DNA of 64,000 bases from a virus, in the IMG/VR virus record IMGVR_UViG_3300033992_001502, positions 206,963 to 270,962 of that record, one strand, 5' to 3'. The notes below the pieces were generated by a model that saw only the letters and a list, made by a program, of their open reading frames with translations, was not told where the DNA came from and searched no databases. Below, one piece after another: positions 34,008 to 42,246 of the stretch (positions are counted from its first letter, which is position 1; each line of letters opens with the position of its first letter). Made by a program: the position numbers and the translations under genes.

Positions 34008-34604
34008 TTACTTGTTTGGATCAGCCGTAAGAGGAATTAAAGTTGGCTCTAACATTTGAGTCAAATAGTCAGAAAGCTTTAACATACCTTCAGTTGCAGG
34101 TAATTGCTCAGCGTGTACTTTTACATTGTACTTTGCAGAGTTATCTGTGCTACGTGTGTTCTCTTTGTGAGTCGCAACTTTACCAGCCATGCTCACCGAG
34201 TACTTCATTCCCCAGAATCCGCCAGAAGCAGAAGCTTGAATTGAAGATTCAGTATCAGTGCTTGATTTGTCTACTTCAGAAGTTTTTACTTCCATTGAGA
34301 ATTCAATATCAGCTGATGTGATAGCTAATGAAGGAAGTGGAACTAAAGGTAACATAGGAACCTTTGAGTATAAAGTTTGAACTGTTTGTTCGCCGGTTGT
34401 ACCGTCAGTAACAACTCGGTTCATTTCTACATCCAAAGAACGAGCTTGAGTTTTGCCGTCTTTGTCTGTTACGAATGCAACTTCAGAAATATATTTCCAC
34501 GTTACATCGTTTAATTTTGCTTGCCCTTTTGCCATACCTACAATCGGAGACACAATAAGGTCTTCAATTGGTAATCCAGCAAATTGTTGTGCGATGTCTG
34601 CCAT
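34008..34604 (-). CDS. DUF2589-family protein
   Basis: 198 residues. MADIAQQFAGLPIEDLIVSPIVGMAKGQ then VPMLPLVPLPSLAITSADIEFSMEV: this order matches DUF2589 proteins, a family of unknown function found in bacteria and large phages. The C-terminus has a Ser/Thr-rich segment (about 115-150). A late box precedes it, indicating high late expression; a virion role is plausible. Confidence 0.75.
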   Translation of the reverse strand: MADIAQQFAGLPIEDLIVSPIVGMAKGQAKLNDVTWKYISEVAFVTDKDGKTQARSLDVEMNRVVTDGTTGEQTVQTLYSKVPMLPLVPLPSLAITSADIEFSMEVKTSEVDKSSTDTESSIQASASGGFWGMKYSVSMAGKVATHKENTRSTDNSAKYNVKVHAEQLPATEGMLKLSDYLTQMLEPTLIPLTADPNK

Positions 34605-34623
34605 TTGTAATCTGGTTTTTTTA

Positions 34624-34633
34624 TTATTTATCC
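34624..34633 (-). promoter_or_regulatory. Late-promoter box
   Basis: Minus strand GGATAAATAA, 20 bases before the start at 34604. Confidence 0.6.
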
Positions 34634-34649
34634 AAACACAGTTTCATTA

Positions 34650-35303
34650 TTACTTAACCTTGAACCTATATCCTGTCAATTTCTCTACATCAGCTGGTTT
34701 AACCTTCCATTTATCAAGACCCACCGGTTTGTCGGGTGTATTATTAAAAATATAAGCCTCAAACGTTTTTGTCCTCTTAATAAAAATAACTTTCCAACAT
34801 TTAGTCGGCACTGACGTCGTTCCAATTTTCTTGGCTGCTCCGACTGAACCGCACCATACCATAACTGAATCGTATTGGCTAGCAAGTTCTCTGGTTCGGA
34901 CCTCTAATCTTTTCCAGTCTCCAGCATTTAAGGAATGGTATTGAGGAGCCATGTTTGAAAAGTAGAAGCACTCTTCTTGTAGAACTGGGCTGCACTGGTT
35001 ATCTGCAGCCGGGCACATGTGACCTCTATCGGTTCCTGAACCTACATAATCTTCCATAAGATCAGTTTCAGCTGGAAGTAATGGATCTGGCGCGAATCTG
35101 TCCTTGCGTGCAACCTTTGAGCCTGGACATTCAAGACGGGCTTTTGTGTCCCACCATTCAACCTTAAGAGAATAGTGTAACTGCTTACTATAATAAGCAG
35201 TATAGCCTTTGTGTTCTAATTTAACAGTAGTTGGCTCTGGAACAAAGCCAGTAGCCGTAATTAATAAAATTAGTGATACTATGAATAATTTAACGGTTTT
35301 CAT
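34650..35303 (-). CDS. Secreted DNA/RNA non-specific endonuclease
   Basis: 217 residues with a signal peptide (MKTVKLFIVSLILLITATGF, residues 1-20). The betabetaalpha-Me catalytic motif is DRGHMCPAADN at 92-102, with ENMAPQ-like NMAPQYHSLN near 118 supplying the metal Asn. Members cut DNA and RNA and are usually exported. In a phage it could degrade extracellular or periplasmic DNA (for example from competitors). It overlaps nothing and follows the patatin gene by 5 bases, suggesting one operon. Confidence 0.85.
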   Translation of the reverse strand: MKTVKLFIVSLILLITATGFVPEPTTVKLEHKGYTAYYSKQLHYSLKVEWWDTKARLECPGSKVARKDRFAPDPLLPAETDLMEDYVGSGTDRGHMCPAADNQCSPVLQEECFYFSNMAPQYHSLNAGDWKRLEVRTRELASQYDSVMVWCGSVGAAKKIGTTSVPTKCWKVIFIKRTKTFEAYIFNNTPDKPVGLDKWKVKPADVEKLTGYRFKVK

Positions 35304-35308
35304 ATTCT

Positions 35309-36271
35309 TTATTTAAGGAAATTTTTAATATTAGTCATTGTTTTTTTATTACTAATAATATCTTTATTTACTTTATCAACAATGTATTGAGTAGTAGCCG
35401 GTCTTGAATCTGACATGTCGCTTTTCTTTTCATCATCAATCTCTAATTGAACTCTTAAATACTTTTCTAATATTTGTTGACATTCGTAAACAACTGATTT
35501 AGAAGAGGCTTGCATCATAACTGTTGTTATAGGTTGTGCCCAATTAGCTATACCCCAACTTTCAGTTTTAATACCTAACGATTCTGAATGATTTCCGGTG
35601 CCTAACGATAAGCATTCAATATCTTCTATCTTAATACCCGGTCTTGTTTTAAGAACTTCAGCAACTGCTGCCATTGCTGGATTGTTAATGTAAACACCAC
35701 CATCCACTAAGATCCGGTCTTTGCCATCAAACACCATTTCGTATGACGGTAAGTAGGTCGGCGCGGCTGACGTAGCCCGACAAACATCTTTTAATCTAAC
35801 ATCAAATCGTTCTTTAGACCATTTAGCAGTTCTAGTTTTAAACATAATAACTTCATTGTTCTTTAGGTCATACGAACTAACGATGATAGGCTTTAGTGAT
35901 TGCGATATCATCATATCACCAAAATAATTTTCCAATAAACCGTCTAAACCTTTTGGAGAGAATTTAGGATTAAATACTGAATTAACTCCTCTAATTACTT
36001 TAGCTAATATATTTTTACTATAAGGGAAAATAACATTACCTTTAGTTGTGTAAAGTTCTATTAGCTGGTCGATTGTTAAATAAGGATTAACTCCGTCTTT
36101 CGTACAAGTTAATCCGCATGCAATAATACCGCCAGTTGAGGTACCTACTATGACATCAAATAATTCGTGTATTTTTTTACCTTGCTGATTTTCAATTTCT
36201 TTAAGGATAAGTAATGGAACGATTCCTCTTAATCCACCACCGTCTATTGATAATATTCTAACTTTACTCAT
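35309..36271 (-). CDS. Patatin-like phospholipase
   Basis: 320 residues, AT-rich relative to neighbours. Oxyanion motif GGGLRG at 11-16, nucleophile Ser45 in GTSTGG, catalytic Asp in LVDGGVYINNP near 190. Patatins hydrolyse acyl chains of phospholipids. The compact cytosolic architecture resembles CapV-like bacterial effectors as well as ordinary patatins. It lies with a secreted nuclease in one operon, with a late box about 31 bases upstream. The role (membrane damage at lysis, competitor exclusion) is inferred. The lower GC suggests recent acquisition. Confidence 0.85.
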   Translation of the reverse strand: MSKVRILSIDGGGLRGIVPLLILKEIENQQGKKIHELFDVIVGTSTGGIIACGLTCTKDGVNPYLTIDQLIELYTTKGNVIFPYSKNILAKVIRGVNSVFNPKFSPKGLDGLLENYFGDMMISQSLKPIIVSSYDLKNNEVIMFKTRTAKWSKERFDVRLKDVCRATSAAPTYLPSYEMVFDGKDRILVDGGVYINNPAMAAVAEVLKTRPGIKIEDIECLSLGTGNHSESLGIKTESWGIANWAQPITTVMMQASSKSVVYECQQILEKYLRVQLEIDDEKKSDMSDSRPATTQYIVDKVNKDIISNKKTMTNIKNFLK

Positions 36272-36301
36272 ACGTGTATTTTTATTTTTATTTTTTACTA
36301 G

Positions 36302-36330
36302 GTTATTTATCCGGATTTTAAGTATAATAA
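36302..36330. promoter_or_regulatory. Divergent late and middle-type promoters
   Basis: Minus-strand GGATAAATAAC at 36302-36312 faces the patatin gene. Plus-strand AGTATAATAA at 36321-36330 faces the CAP-domain gene at 36335. Confidence 0.6.
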
Positions 36331-36334
36331 CTAT

Positions 36335-36880
36335 ATGAAAAAGCTAATACATATCATACTTTTTAGTTTTGCGATTAGCGCAACTGCTCAAGATTCTGAA
36401 AATAAAATCTTTTTAGAATTGGTGAATGCTCACAGAGCAAGTCACGGGCTTAGTCCAGTAGAATACTCAGCTACTCTCGACTCTGCTGTAACTCTTCATG
36501 TCAATTGGATGATACGTGCTGACACATTGGAGCACTACGAATATCCATTAACTCCAGATGGAATTTACTACACCGGCCCTCTTACCCGAATTGAAAAATT
36601 TGATCAGGACTGGAAGAAACACTTTTCACGATATAGTTTCAGAGAAAATGTCGGTGCTCATTATAAAATCAGCAGTAATTATAACTCACTAAAATCGGTT
36701 AACGTTGATAAATCAACCGTTATTATAATATTCAACGAATGGGTTAAATCAGCTAGTCATAATGCAGCGCTGCTCGACCCAAAAGTAACAGTAGCAGCAT
36801 TCGATATAAACGGCGGCTATGATACTCAAAAGAACCGATTCTCAGCATACGCAAACTGTCTGTTTGCGGTTAAGCTATAA
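36335..36880 (+). CDS. Secreted CAP-domain protein
   Basis: 181 residues with a signal peptide (MKKLIHIILFSFAISATAQ). The mature part has CAP/SCP features: LVNAHRASHGLSPVEYS, AVTLHVNWMI, and the late WVKSASHNAALLDPKVTVAAF. CAP proteins are secreted and poorly understood in bacteria. Own middle-type promoter; strong terminator behind. A second, divergent CAP-like gene is at 38632. Confidence 0.75.
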   Translation: MKKLIHIILFSFAISATAQDSENKIFLELVNAHRASHGLSPVEYSATLDSAVTLHVNWMIRADTLEHYEYPLTPDGIYYTGPLTRIEKFDQDWKKHFSRYSFRENVGAHYKISSNYNSLKSVNVDKSTVIIIFNEWVKSASHNAALLDPKVTVAAFDINGGYDTQKNRFSAYANCLFAVKL

Positions 36881-36881
36881 C

Positions 36882-36911
36882 AAAAAAGCCGAACTAGGTT
36901 CGGCTTTTTTC
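36882..36911. terminator. Bidirectional terminator
   Basis: AGCCGAAC-TAG-GTTCGGCT with A- and T-runs, between convergent genes. Confidence 0.9.
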
Positions 36912-36926
36912 TGGTGTAAATTAGTA

Positions 36927-38546
36927 TTAAAATATCGGGCATGCAGTAGAGCTTCCACCTTTATACATTGGTACTTTAGGTAAAGCGGTTCCGAATTGAA
37001 TTCTAGGTAACTCAATTTGGAATGATTCATCAGACCATGTAATTACTGAGTTCCATTCTCCACTAGGAGTTGCAGTTGACTTAACTGGAGTAGGTTCGGT
37101 TGATGTGATTGTATACGTTAACTGGAAGAACGCAACTGCATATCTCCATGGTCCGTAAGTTGCTTGGTACTCTGGAGTTCTTGCTCCAGGTTTACCCCAC
37201 TTAGCATCAGTTTTATCTTTATCAGTCCAGTCAGGACCTCTATTCGGTTCAGCTAAATTTTTAGCATCAACGGTTGGTGCAATAGTTATTCCGTTTTCAG
37301 TAAGAGCGGCAGCTAGCGCGCTATTAATAGACGCAAGTCTATCGTTTGCTAACGCAACGTTATTTTCCTTCTTTGAGGTTTTATCAGCTGACTTGTAAGT
37401 CGTTCCTACTTGTGAAGTACTTGCATAACCCCAAGTTGAAACAGCTGTAATTGTACCGCCGGCTGCTTTAACTGCATCTACTGCAGATTTAACAGTTGCG
37501 GCTAATTCAGCTTGAGCAGTAGGTTGAATAGTCACTCCATCATCTGGAAATAACTGTAAACCCTTTTGGAAAGCTGGGCTCTTAGCGTTACCGTTTGCAC
37601 TTTCAGGATATGAAAAAGCCTGAACAACTGGGGCAGCTGGTGCAGCTGGTGTTCCAGCGACAACTGTAATTTTTTCGTTCTTTGGTGCAATGTATAAATT
37701 CGTAGCAACTAAAATTGCTTTATCGAAAGTTACATTAGGATCCTTTTTACGAGCAGCATACGCTTCAGCTTTTGCTTTAAAGTTATCTAGCATAGACTTC
37801 TTTTCAGTATCGCTTAACGACATTGAGGCTATCCAGTATTGACTGACTGTTGCTTTATTGGTTCTCTGTGCAATCAGGAATTTAGCAGAAGTTAAAGGAT
37901 CTACCATTAATTCCTTGCTTGCATTAGTATTTAATCGGTAAGCAGTTAGTGCTTTCTTAAGAGTATCCATGACCTGAGGCTTGGCTAGTTCAGCAATCAC
38001 ATCAATTTTTTTACCGCCAGTATCGAATACTCCATCAGTTAGAGCACCTGGTATAATTGAACCGAATAGAGCTGATGTTCTTAATTCGAAACCTTCAGTC
38101 TTTGCAGTCTTTAATAAGTCAACCGCTTGTTTAAGTTGAGCTAGCTTTTCTGGAGTTACCCCAGCCTTTGCACCGTTTGCAATAATTGAATCTGCTACTT
38201 TATAAAACATATCTGCTCTAGGAGCTGCACCCTTAACCGTACCGCCGCCTGTCCAGTAATATATCGATTTTAGGGAACGTAATCTGTCAGTTTTAGCAGA
38301 TGAACTCTTTTTAAGAAGCGATTTGAATAAGTTGAGGTCGCCCTCTCCGTTTTTCCACCATTGCATTACAGATTCGTAAGCTGGGTGAGCTTTTATTTCA
38401 GCAGAGTCTGCTGCCATTGCTGCATTTACTAAACCTGCACGATCGCCAGCTTTGTAAAGAGCACCAATATCAGTTCCTTCAGCTTCTGCGATTAACAAGT
38501 TTTCGTTTAACCAGCTAGAGTAGCCTTTAATAATTGAATGTTTCAT
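36927..38546 (-). CDS. CTS-bearing OmpA-like protein
   Basis: 539 residues. N-terminus MKHSIIKGYSSWLNENLLIAE contains LNE|N and then LIAE|A, two possible protease sites (residues 15 and 21). Residues about 305-460 resemble the OmpA C-terminal peptidoglycan-binding domain (QLFPDDGVTIQPTAQAELAAT ... TWGYASTSQ ... NVALANDRLASINSAL). The large middle is helical. A late box precedes it. It shares its opening (K-GYSxWLNENL) with the gene at 39207, indicating paralogy. Confidence 0.7.
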   Translation of the reverse strand: MKHSIIKGYSSWLNENLLIAEAEGTDIGALYKAGDRAGLVNAAMAADSAEIKAHPAYESVMQWWKNGEGDLNLFKSLLKKSSSAKTDRLRSLKSIYYWTGGGTVKGAAPRADMFYKVADSIIANGAKAGVTPEKLAQLKQAVDLLKTAKTEGFELRTSALFGSIIPGALTDGVFDTGGKKIDVIAELAKPQVMDTLKKALTAYRLNTNASKELMVDPLTSAKFLIAQRTNKATVSQYWIASMSLSDTEKKSMLDNFKAKAEAYAARKKDPNVTFDKAILVATNLYIAPKNEKITVVAGTPAAPAAPVVQAFSYPESANGNAKSPAFQKGLQLFPDDGVTIQPTAQAELAATVKSAVDAVKAAGGTITAVSTWGYASTSQVGTTYKSADKTSKKENNVALANDRLASINSALAAALTENGITIAPTVDAKNLAEPNRGPDWTDKDKTDAKWGKPGARTPEYQATYGPWRYAVAFFQLTYTITSTEPTPVKSTATPSGEWNSVITWSDESFQIELPRIQFGTALPKVPMYKGGSSTACPIF

Positions 38547-38575
38547 TAACTATGTCTATTTTTATTTTGTACTAG

Positions 38576-38604
38576 GTTATTTATTCGAGTTTTTAGGTAT
38601 AATA
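38576..38604. promoter_or_regulatory. Divergent late and middle-type promoters
   Basis: Minus-strand GAATAAATAAC at 38576-38586 for the OmpA-like gene; plus-strand AGGTATAATAA at about 38594-38604 for the CAP-like gene. Confidence 0.55.
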
Positions 38605-38631
38605 ACTATATAACCAAGTAATAAACAAGCC

Positions 38632-39135
38632 ATGAAAAAATTAGCAATCCTATTCGCAATCCTAATCTCAATCTCTGCCCAAGCGCAACAAGTTAGATCT
38701 AGTAGATTAGACTCTTTGATCTGGCAAGAAATTAACGTGTACCGTTTGGGCTTGGGTGGTTCACCAGTAACCAAATTCAATAATGGTGCTTTACGTAAAA
38801 GAAGTTATCAGTTAACTAATCTTAATGCAGGTAGACCTGAAATTGATCATACCCGTGGAGACAGTACTTTTGTTGGATATAATACTGAGTGTATCTACAT
38901 GTATAAGACTAGTGGGACAACTGTTTCTAAAAAATACAGTGTGAATGCTTTAACTGATGAGGTATTGCAGGAAATCGCAAAAATTGTGGTACAGGCTTGG
39001 ATCGATTCGCCTAATCATAATTTTAGAATTGCAAGTAAATTTGCAGCTGAGTCAACGATTACCACAGTTATGGAATTTGGCAAAGACTCATTTAGAGTAA
39101 CTGCATCTTACCATGCACTAGATAAAAAGTATTAA
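38632..39135 (+). CDS. Secreted CAP-like protein
   Basis: 167 residues with a signal peptide (MKKLAILFAILISISAQAQ). LIWQEINVYRLGLGGSPVTKF and VVQAWIDSPNHNFRIAS match the CAP-domain helices and WxxSPxH motif. It is more divergent than the CAP protein at 36335. Probably exported to the periplasm or outside; role unknown. Confidence 0.7.
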   Translation: MKKLAILFAILISISAQAQQVRSSRLDSLIWQEINVYRLGLGGSPVTKFNNGALRKRSYQLTNLNAGRPEIDHTRGDSTFVGYNTECIYMYKTSGTTVSKKYSVNALTDEVLQEIAKIVVQAWIDSPNHNFRIASKFAAESTITTVMEFGKDSFRVTASYHALDKKY

Positions 39136-39153
39136 GTAAAACACTAATCAAAT

Positions 39154-39186
39154 AAAAAAGGGACTGATATTTCTATCGGTCCCTTT
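39154..39186. terminator. Bidirectional terminator
   Basis: GGGACTGATA-TTTC-TATCGGTCCC stem with flanking A- and T-rich runs. Confidence 0.85.
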
Positions 39187-39206
39187 GTGTATTAAGTTTA
39201 AACTTA

Positions 39207-40460
39207 TTATTTAGCGGCTGCTGCAGTTAAAGTAAGTTTCAATTCAAAGAATTGAGCTTTTCCTCTAACGTTAGTAGTTGCATTTCCAGTTGAAACAGCA
39301 GTAGTCTTAGTAGTTTCTACAGCTTTAGGCTTAACTGCATTTTTTTCAATGTTTAGGTCAACGAAACGGTCAGCTGCATTTGCAGGTTGACCACTTGCAC
39401 CGATTGACCATGCAACTTCGTATGCATCAAAACCTGGATGTCCTTTTGCTTTAAGTCCAGAGTTAAGAGCATTCATGAAAGCAACACCACGACGGTAAGC
39501 AAGATCTTGATTTTTAGTTGCATCATCCTTTGGAGTTACTGCACCAGTTCCGTCAGCCTTAGGCATTTGTTTACCGTTCCATTCAGTACTTGCACCAGAA
39601 GTTAAAGTAAATTTATCAGGGCGTGATCCTGCTGGGAATTTAGCTAAACATAACTCTACTGCTTTTGCAACCTCAGCTTGAATAGCTGGAGTAACTTGGT
39701 CAGAACCAGCTGCGAATTCTGCAGCGAATTTGCCAGTAACTGCATCGGAACCTCCAGTTTGAGCAACGTCTACTTTAAGATCCTTACCTGCAGCAAGGTC
39801 GCCAAGTAATTGTTGAGTGTACAAATATAGATTGTCAGCGTCTACTACTGGAGTAGTTGTAATATCTAGGTAACCGTCTTCTCCCATTCTTTGGCTCAAG
39901 ATGAATTGACCTTGACCCATTTCAAATGCATTTTGGTTATATGCGTTAACAAATCCCAACAACATACCTGTACTAGAGGTTGCTTTACTCCAACGTGGAT
40001 CAGTATCAATTTCCAGTGAATTAATCCCAATTCGACCCTGAGTCATGATTCTACCTGTACCGTCAGCTCCAGGATTGTAGTCCACCGTTGTTTTGCTGTA
40101 GGCAATTTTTGATTGACCTGCAATCAAACTATCAAGAGTAGCGGTAACTACTTCGTCTAGGCTCTTACCGCCAAAGATTCCCAAGAAACCTTTTTTAGCC
40201 GTTTGGCCGTGTTTAGCAAGGCTTCCCAAAATTTCTTGATGAGCCTCTTTCTTTTTAATGTTTTGGATGTTAGACTTTGCAACCTCTTGCGTGAATAGTC
40301 TAAATTGTGCTCCAGCTTGACTTGCGATGTACTGATCGTATTTTGCCTCGTCAATGCTAAAGTCATCAGTACTGAGAGTAACTGAATCGATTGACCAGTT
40401 TTCGTTTATAGCGTTTAGGTTTTCGTTTAACCATTGGCTATAGCCTTTAATTAAGTTCAT
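39207..40460 (-). CDS. CTS-bearing OmpA-like paralogue
   Basis: 417 residues. N-terminus MNLIKGYSQWLNENLNAINE (cuts LNE|N and INE|N). Residues about 240-380 resemble OmpA_C: FAAGSDQVTPAIQAEVAKAV, TLTSGASTEW, DLAYRRGVAFMNALNSGL, ending DRFVDLNIEK. A late box is 21 bases upstream on the minus strand. Same architecture as 36927-38546, so a duplicated family of head-targeted, wall-binding proteins. Confidence 0.7.
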   Translation of the reverse strand: MNLIKGYSQWLNENLNAINENWSIDSVTLSTDDFSIDEAKYDQYIASQAGAQFRLFTQEVAKSNIQNIKKKEAHQEILGSLAKHGQTAKKGFLGIFGGKSLDEVVTATLDSLIAGQSKIAYSKTTVDYNPGADGTGRIMTQGRIGINSLEIDTDPRWSKATSSTGMLLGFVNAYNQNAFEMGQGQFILSQRMGEDGYLDITTTPVVDADNLYLYTQQLLGDLAAGKDLKVDVAQTGGSDAVTGKFAAEFAAGSDQVTPAIQAEVAKAVELCLAKFPAGSRPDKFTLTSGASTEWNGKQMPKADGTGAVTPKDDATKNQDLAYRRGVAFMNALNSGLKAKGHPGFDAYEVAWSIGASGQPANAADRFVDLNIEKNAVKPKAVETTKTTAVSTGNATTNVRGKAQFFELKLTLTAAAAK

Positions 40461-40480
40461 AGTATACTAAAATATTTTAA

Positions 40481-40490
40481 GTTATTTATC
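40481..40490 (-). promoter_or_regulatory. Late-promoter box
   Basis: Minus strand GATAAATAAC, 21 bases before the start at 40460. Confidence 0.6.
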
Positions 40491-40725
40491 TTGAGCAGGT
40501 TCCCATTTTTTTATTACCTGAACAGCTTTCCGACTGATTAGGCGACCGTCTCACCGGTACATAATAGTCACGGGTCTTCCGCAGCTTCACAGAGGTCTCC
40601 ACGTCGCGGCCCCGCCTAGGGGGTTTTTGCGGCGGTGCAGGCACGCCCAATCTTTTTCAGGCCGGGCGACCAATTGCCGGGATTCTTTGGTACCTTAACC
40701 TTAAATCAAAAATAATTTGTTTAAC
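40491..40725. other. GC-rich intergenic region, possible structured leader
   Basis: 235 bases without a convincing gene. From 40520 to 40700 it is far more GC-rich than the flanks and contains several G/C complementary runs (GCGGCCCCGCC; CCCCGCCTAGGGG followed by GTTTTT at about 40610-40630; GGCCGGGCGACC; CCGGGATTC). The CCCC...GGGG-T5 part could be a terminator. Whether this is the leader of the downstream basic protein or a separate RNA is unknown. Confidence 0.4.
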
Positions 40726-41106
40726 ATGAGAAAATCAAAAGCAACCGCAGCTACCAAGGTATCTGCACCAGCGGTAAAGGCCGCAACTCCTTCAACAACA
40801 AAGACCGCAAAAACTGCGAAGTCTAAAAAATCTACTGGGTCTACTGTTTCAGCGGTAACCGTAACAGCTACCGTTTCAACGGGTCGTAATGCTGGCCGTA
40901 AAGGTATGAGTTACGCAAAGTTAACTCCAGCTCAAAAGTTAGAGGTAATCTCTGCTCGCAAACGTCGTGGAGATAACTCAATGGTAGCTACGAAATTAGG
41001 GGTAGACTCTAAATTGGTAAGCGCTGTCGTAACTGGCCGTAAGTCAGACATGCGAGTTATGAATGCCCTATACAATACTGTACGTGGCCGTAAGGTAACT
41101 GCATAA
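40726..41106 (+). CDS. Basic DNA-binding protein with histone-like tail
   Basis: 126 residues from ATG 40726 (TTG three codons earlier possible). Residues 1-60 are an Ala/Lys/Thr/Ser-rich tail (TAKTAKSKKSTGST) like histone H1 or KTAK repeats. Residues 65-126 hold a compact basic domain with a helix-turn-helix pattern (NSMVATKLGVDSKLVSAVVTGRK). It probably binds DNA non-specifically or as a nucleoid or regulator protein. Confidence 0.7.
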   Translation: MRKSKATAATKVSAPAVKAATPSTTKTAKTAKSKKSTGSTVSAVTVTATVSTGRNAGRKGMSYAKLTPAQKLEVISARKRRGDNSMVATKLGVDSKLVSAVVTGRKSDMRVMNALYNTVRGRKVTA

Positions 41107-41132
41107 CACAACACTTAGCCCAAAACAAAGAA

Positions 41133-41160
41133 AGGGGATCCTCAGAAGGGATCCCTTTTT
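41133..41160 (+). terminator. Terminator
   Basis: GGGATCC-TCAGAA-GGGATCCC stem and T-run. The same loop (TCAGAA) recurs in the terminator at 54783. Confidence 0.85.
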
Positions 41161-41179
41161 GGGGTATATAGATAACTTC

Positions 41180-41272
41180 ATGAAAACGGTATATGTGTGG
41201 CTGGGGGTTACCCTGTGGTTCCTAGCTATTATAGTCTACTCCGGATTGAAGAGGATAGAACGTAGAGGTTAA
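41180..41272 (+). CDS. 30-residue membrane peptide
   Basis: ATG 41180 to TAA 41270-41272: MKTVYVWLGVTLWFLAIIVY then a basic end (GLKRIERRG). A single transmembrane helix followed by positive charge. Too short for a family, but the topology is clear. Confidence 0.45.
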   Translation: MKTVYVWLGVTLWFLAIIVYSGLKRIERRG

Positions 41273-41274
41273 GG

Positions 41275-41706
41275 TTATCTTAAGAGATCCAGTCGGGGTA
41301 CAGATCGCCCGCTGGGTACTTCCCGCCAGGTCTTGTCTCCCAATTCCCAAATAAGATCTACATCGTGTTCTTTAGCTAGATTCATGATAAACCCGTCAAC
41401 AAACTCAACATCTCCAGGCTCGTCGGCCTTGACCATGCGAATAAGTTCAGCCGGTGGATACTCGTACCAAGAGTCCTCACCGTCAGCATTGGGAGCCGGA
41501 TAGGCCTCCATGAACCAACACTTCATAAAGGTTTCTAGATTACCGGAAAAATCCTTTCGACCAATCTTTTCCCAGTCTACCCGGACTATCAGCACACGAA
41601 ACCCAGGAATGGGAATCCCCAGCCTATGGAGTTCCATCTGATCGGTGTAATTCTGAGCCGACTCAGTTAGCGCAAATCCATTGAAATCGGTAATATAATT
41701 CTGCAT
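41275..41706 (-). CDS. CTS-bearing hypothetical protein
   Basis: 143 residues. N-terminus MQNYITDFNGFALTESAQNY (cut LTE|S at residue 15). The body is mixed alpha/beta with several Trp and acidic patches (VRVDWEKIGRKDF; WELGDKTWREVPSG). It is GC-rich compared with other CTS genes, like the region to its right. Late box 4 bases upstream of the start on the minus strand (closer than usual). Confidence 0.6.
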   Translation of the reverse strand: MQNYITDFNGFALTESAQNYTDQMELHRLGIPIPGFRVLIVRVDWEKIGRKDFSGNLETFMKCWFMEAYPAPNADGEDSWYEYPPAELIRMVKADEPGDVEFVDGFIMNLAKEHDVDLIWELGDKTWREVPSGRSVPRLDLLR

Positions 41707-41709
41707 GTG

Positions 41710-41720
41710 GTTATTTATAC
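41710..41720 (-). promoter_or_regulatory. Late-promoter box
   Basis: Minus strand GTATAAATAAC, containing the T4-like TATAAATA, next to the start at 41706. Confidence 0.5.
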
Positions 41721-41929
41721 AGCCCCTACCCGGGGGAGAATTTGCTCCAGGCAGAGAGTCTAGCTCGGGGAGAATTTCTAAAAAGCTATTAGGTAGACGA
41801 GGTTTCCTCGGGTAGTTTAGACCGGGAATCCGCAGATACCAAGGACCTCGACGGAAATCGGCTGCATTGGCCAGAGCGCTATTCCCAGGCCGTGGAGAAA
41901 TCAGAAGAAAGTAAAGTGCAGCACACCGC

Positions 41930-42060
41930 CTCCTGGAGTACTTTTTTTATGTCAGCAAGGTCACTCCTGGAGCACTTATTCAGCTGCCCGGTACCACTCC
42001 TGGAGTCACCTGGGTACTGCTCCTGGAGTCACCTGGCCGGTGACCCTGGCCGGCTCCTGG
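41930..42060 (+). repeat. Phased CTCCTGGAG dyad array
   Basis: Copies begin near 41930, 41964, 41997, 42020 and 42054, spaced about 34, 33, 23 and 34 bases, close to whole numbers of helix turns. Three keep the full CTCCTGGAG (near-palindrome), one is CTCCTGGAGC and the last is CTCCTGGGG. Two are followed by TCACCTGG. Confidence 0.7.
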
Positions 42061-42190
42061 GGGCTGTCCTGGCCGGTACTATTCAGCCGGTACTGGACCG
42101 GTCCGGCTACTGATCTGGTCCGGACTCCGGCAGATCTTAGCTAGTTCGGATCCAGCTGGCCGGGTCTAGAGCAGGCTAGTCGTTATTCCG

Positions 42191-42246
42191 CCCGGCCAAA
42201 AGTTGTTAGACCCCGCCGAAAGTTGTTAAGCCCCGCCGAAAATTAG
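42191..42246 (+). repeat. Three tandem 20-base repeats
   Basis: Units beginning at 42191, 42211 and 42231 share the core CCGAAAGTTGTTAAG or close variants (CCGGCCAAAAGTTGTTAGA; CCGCCGAAAGTTGTTAAG; CCGCCGAAAATTAG). The exact 20-base period suggests iterons. Confidence 0.75.

Noticed and set aside
41892-42113. 73-codon frame on the plus strand
   Set aside because: Its sequence is made of the CTCCTGGAG repeats, has no promoter or start context and no protein-like composition.
41930-42246. CRISPR array
   Set aside because: Repeats are short, spacing is helical rather than constant spacer length, and no cas genes are present.
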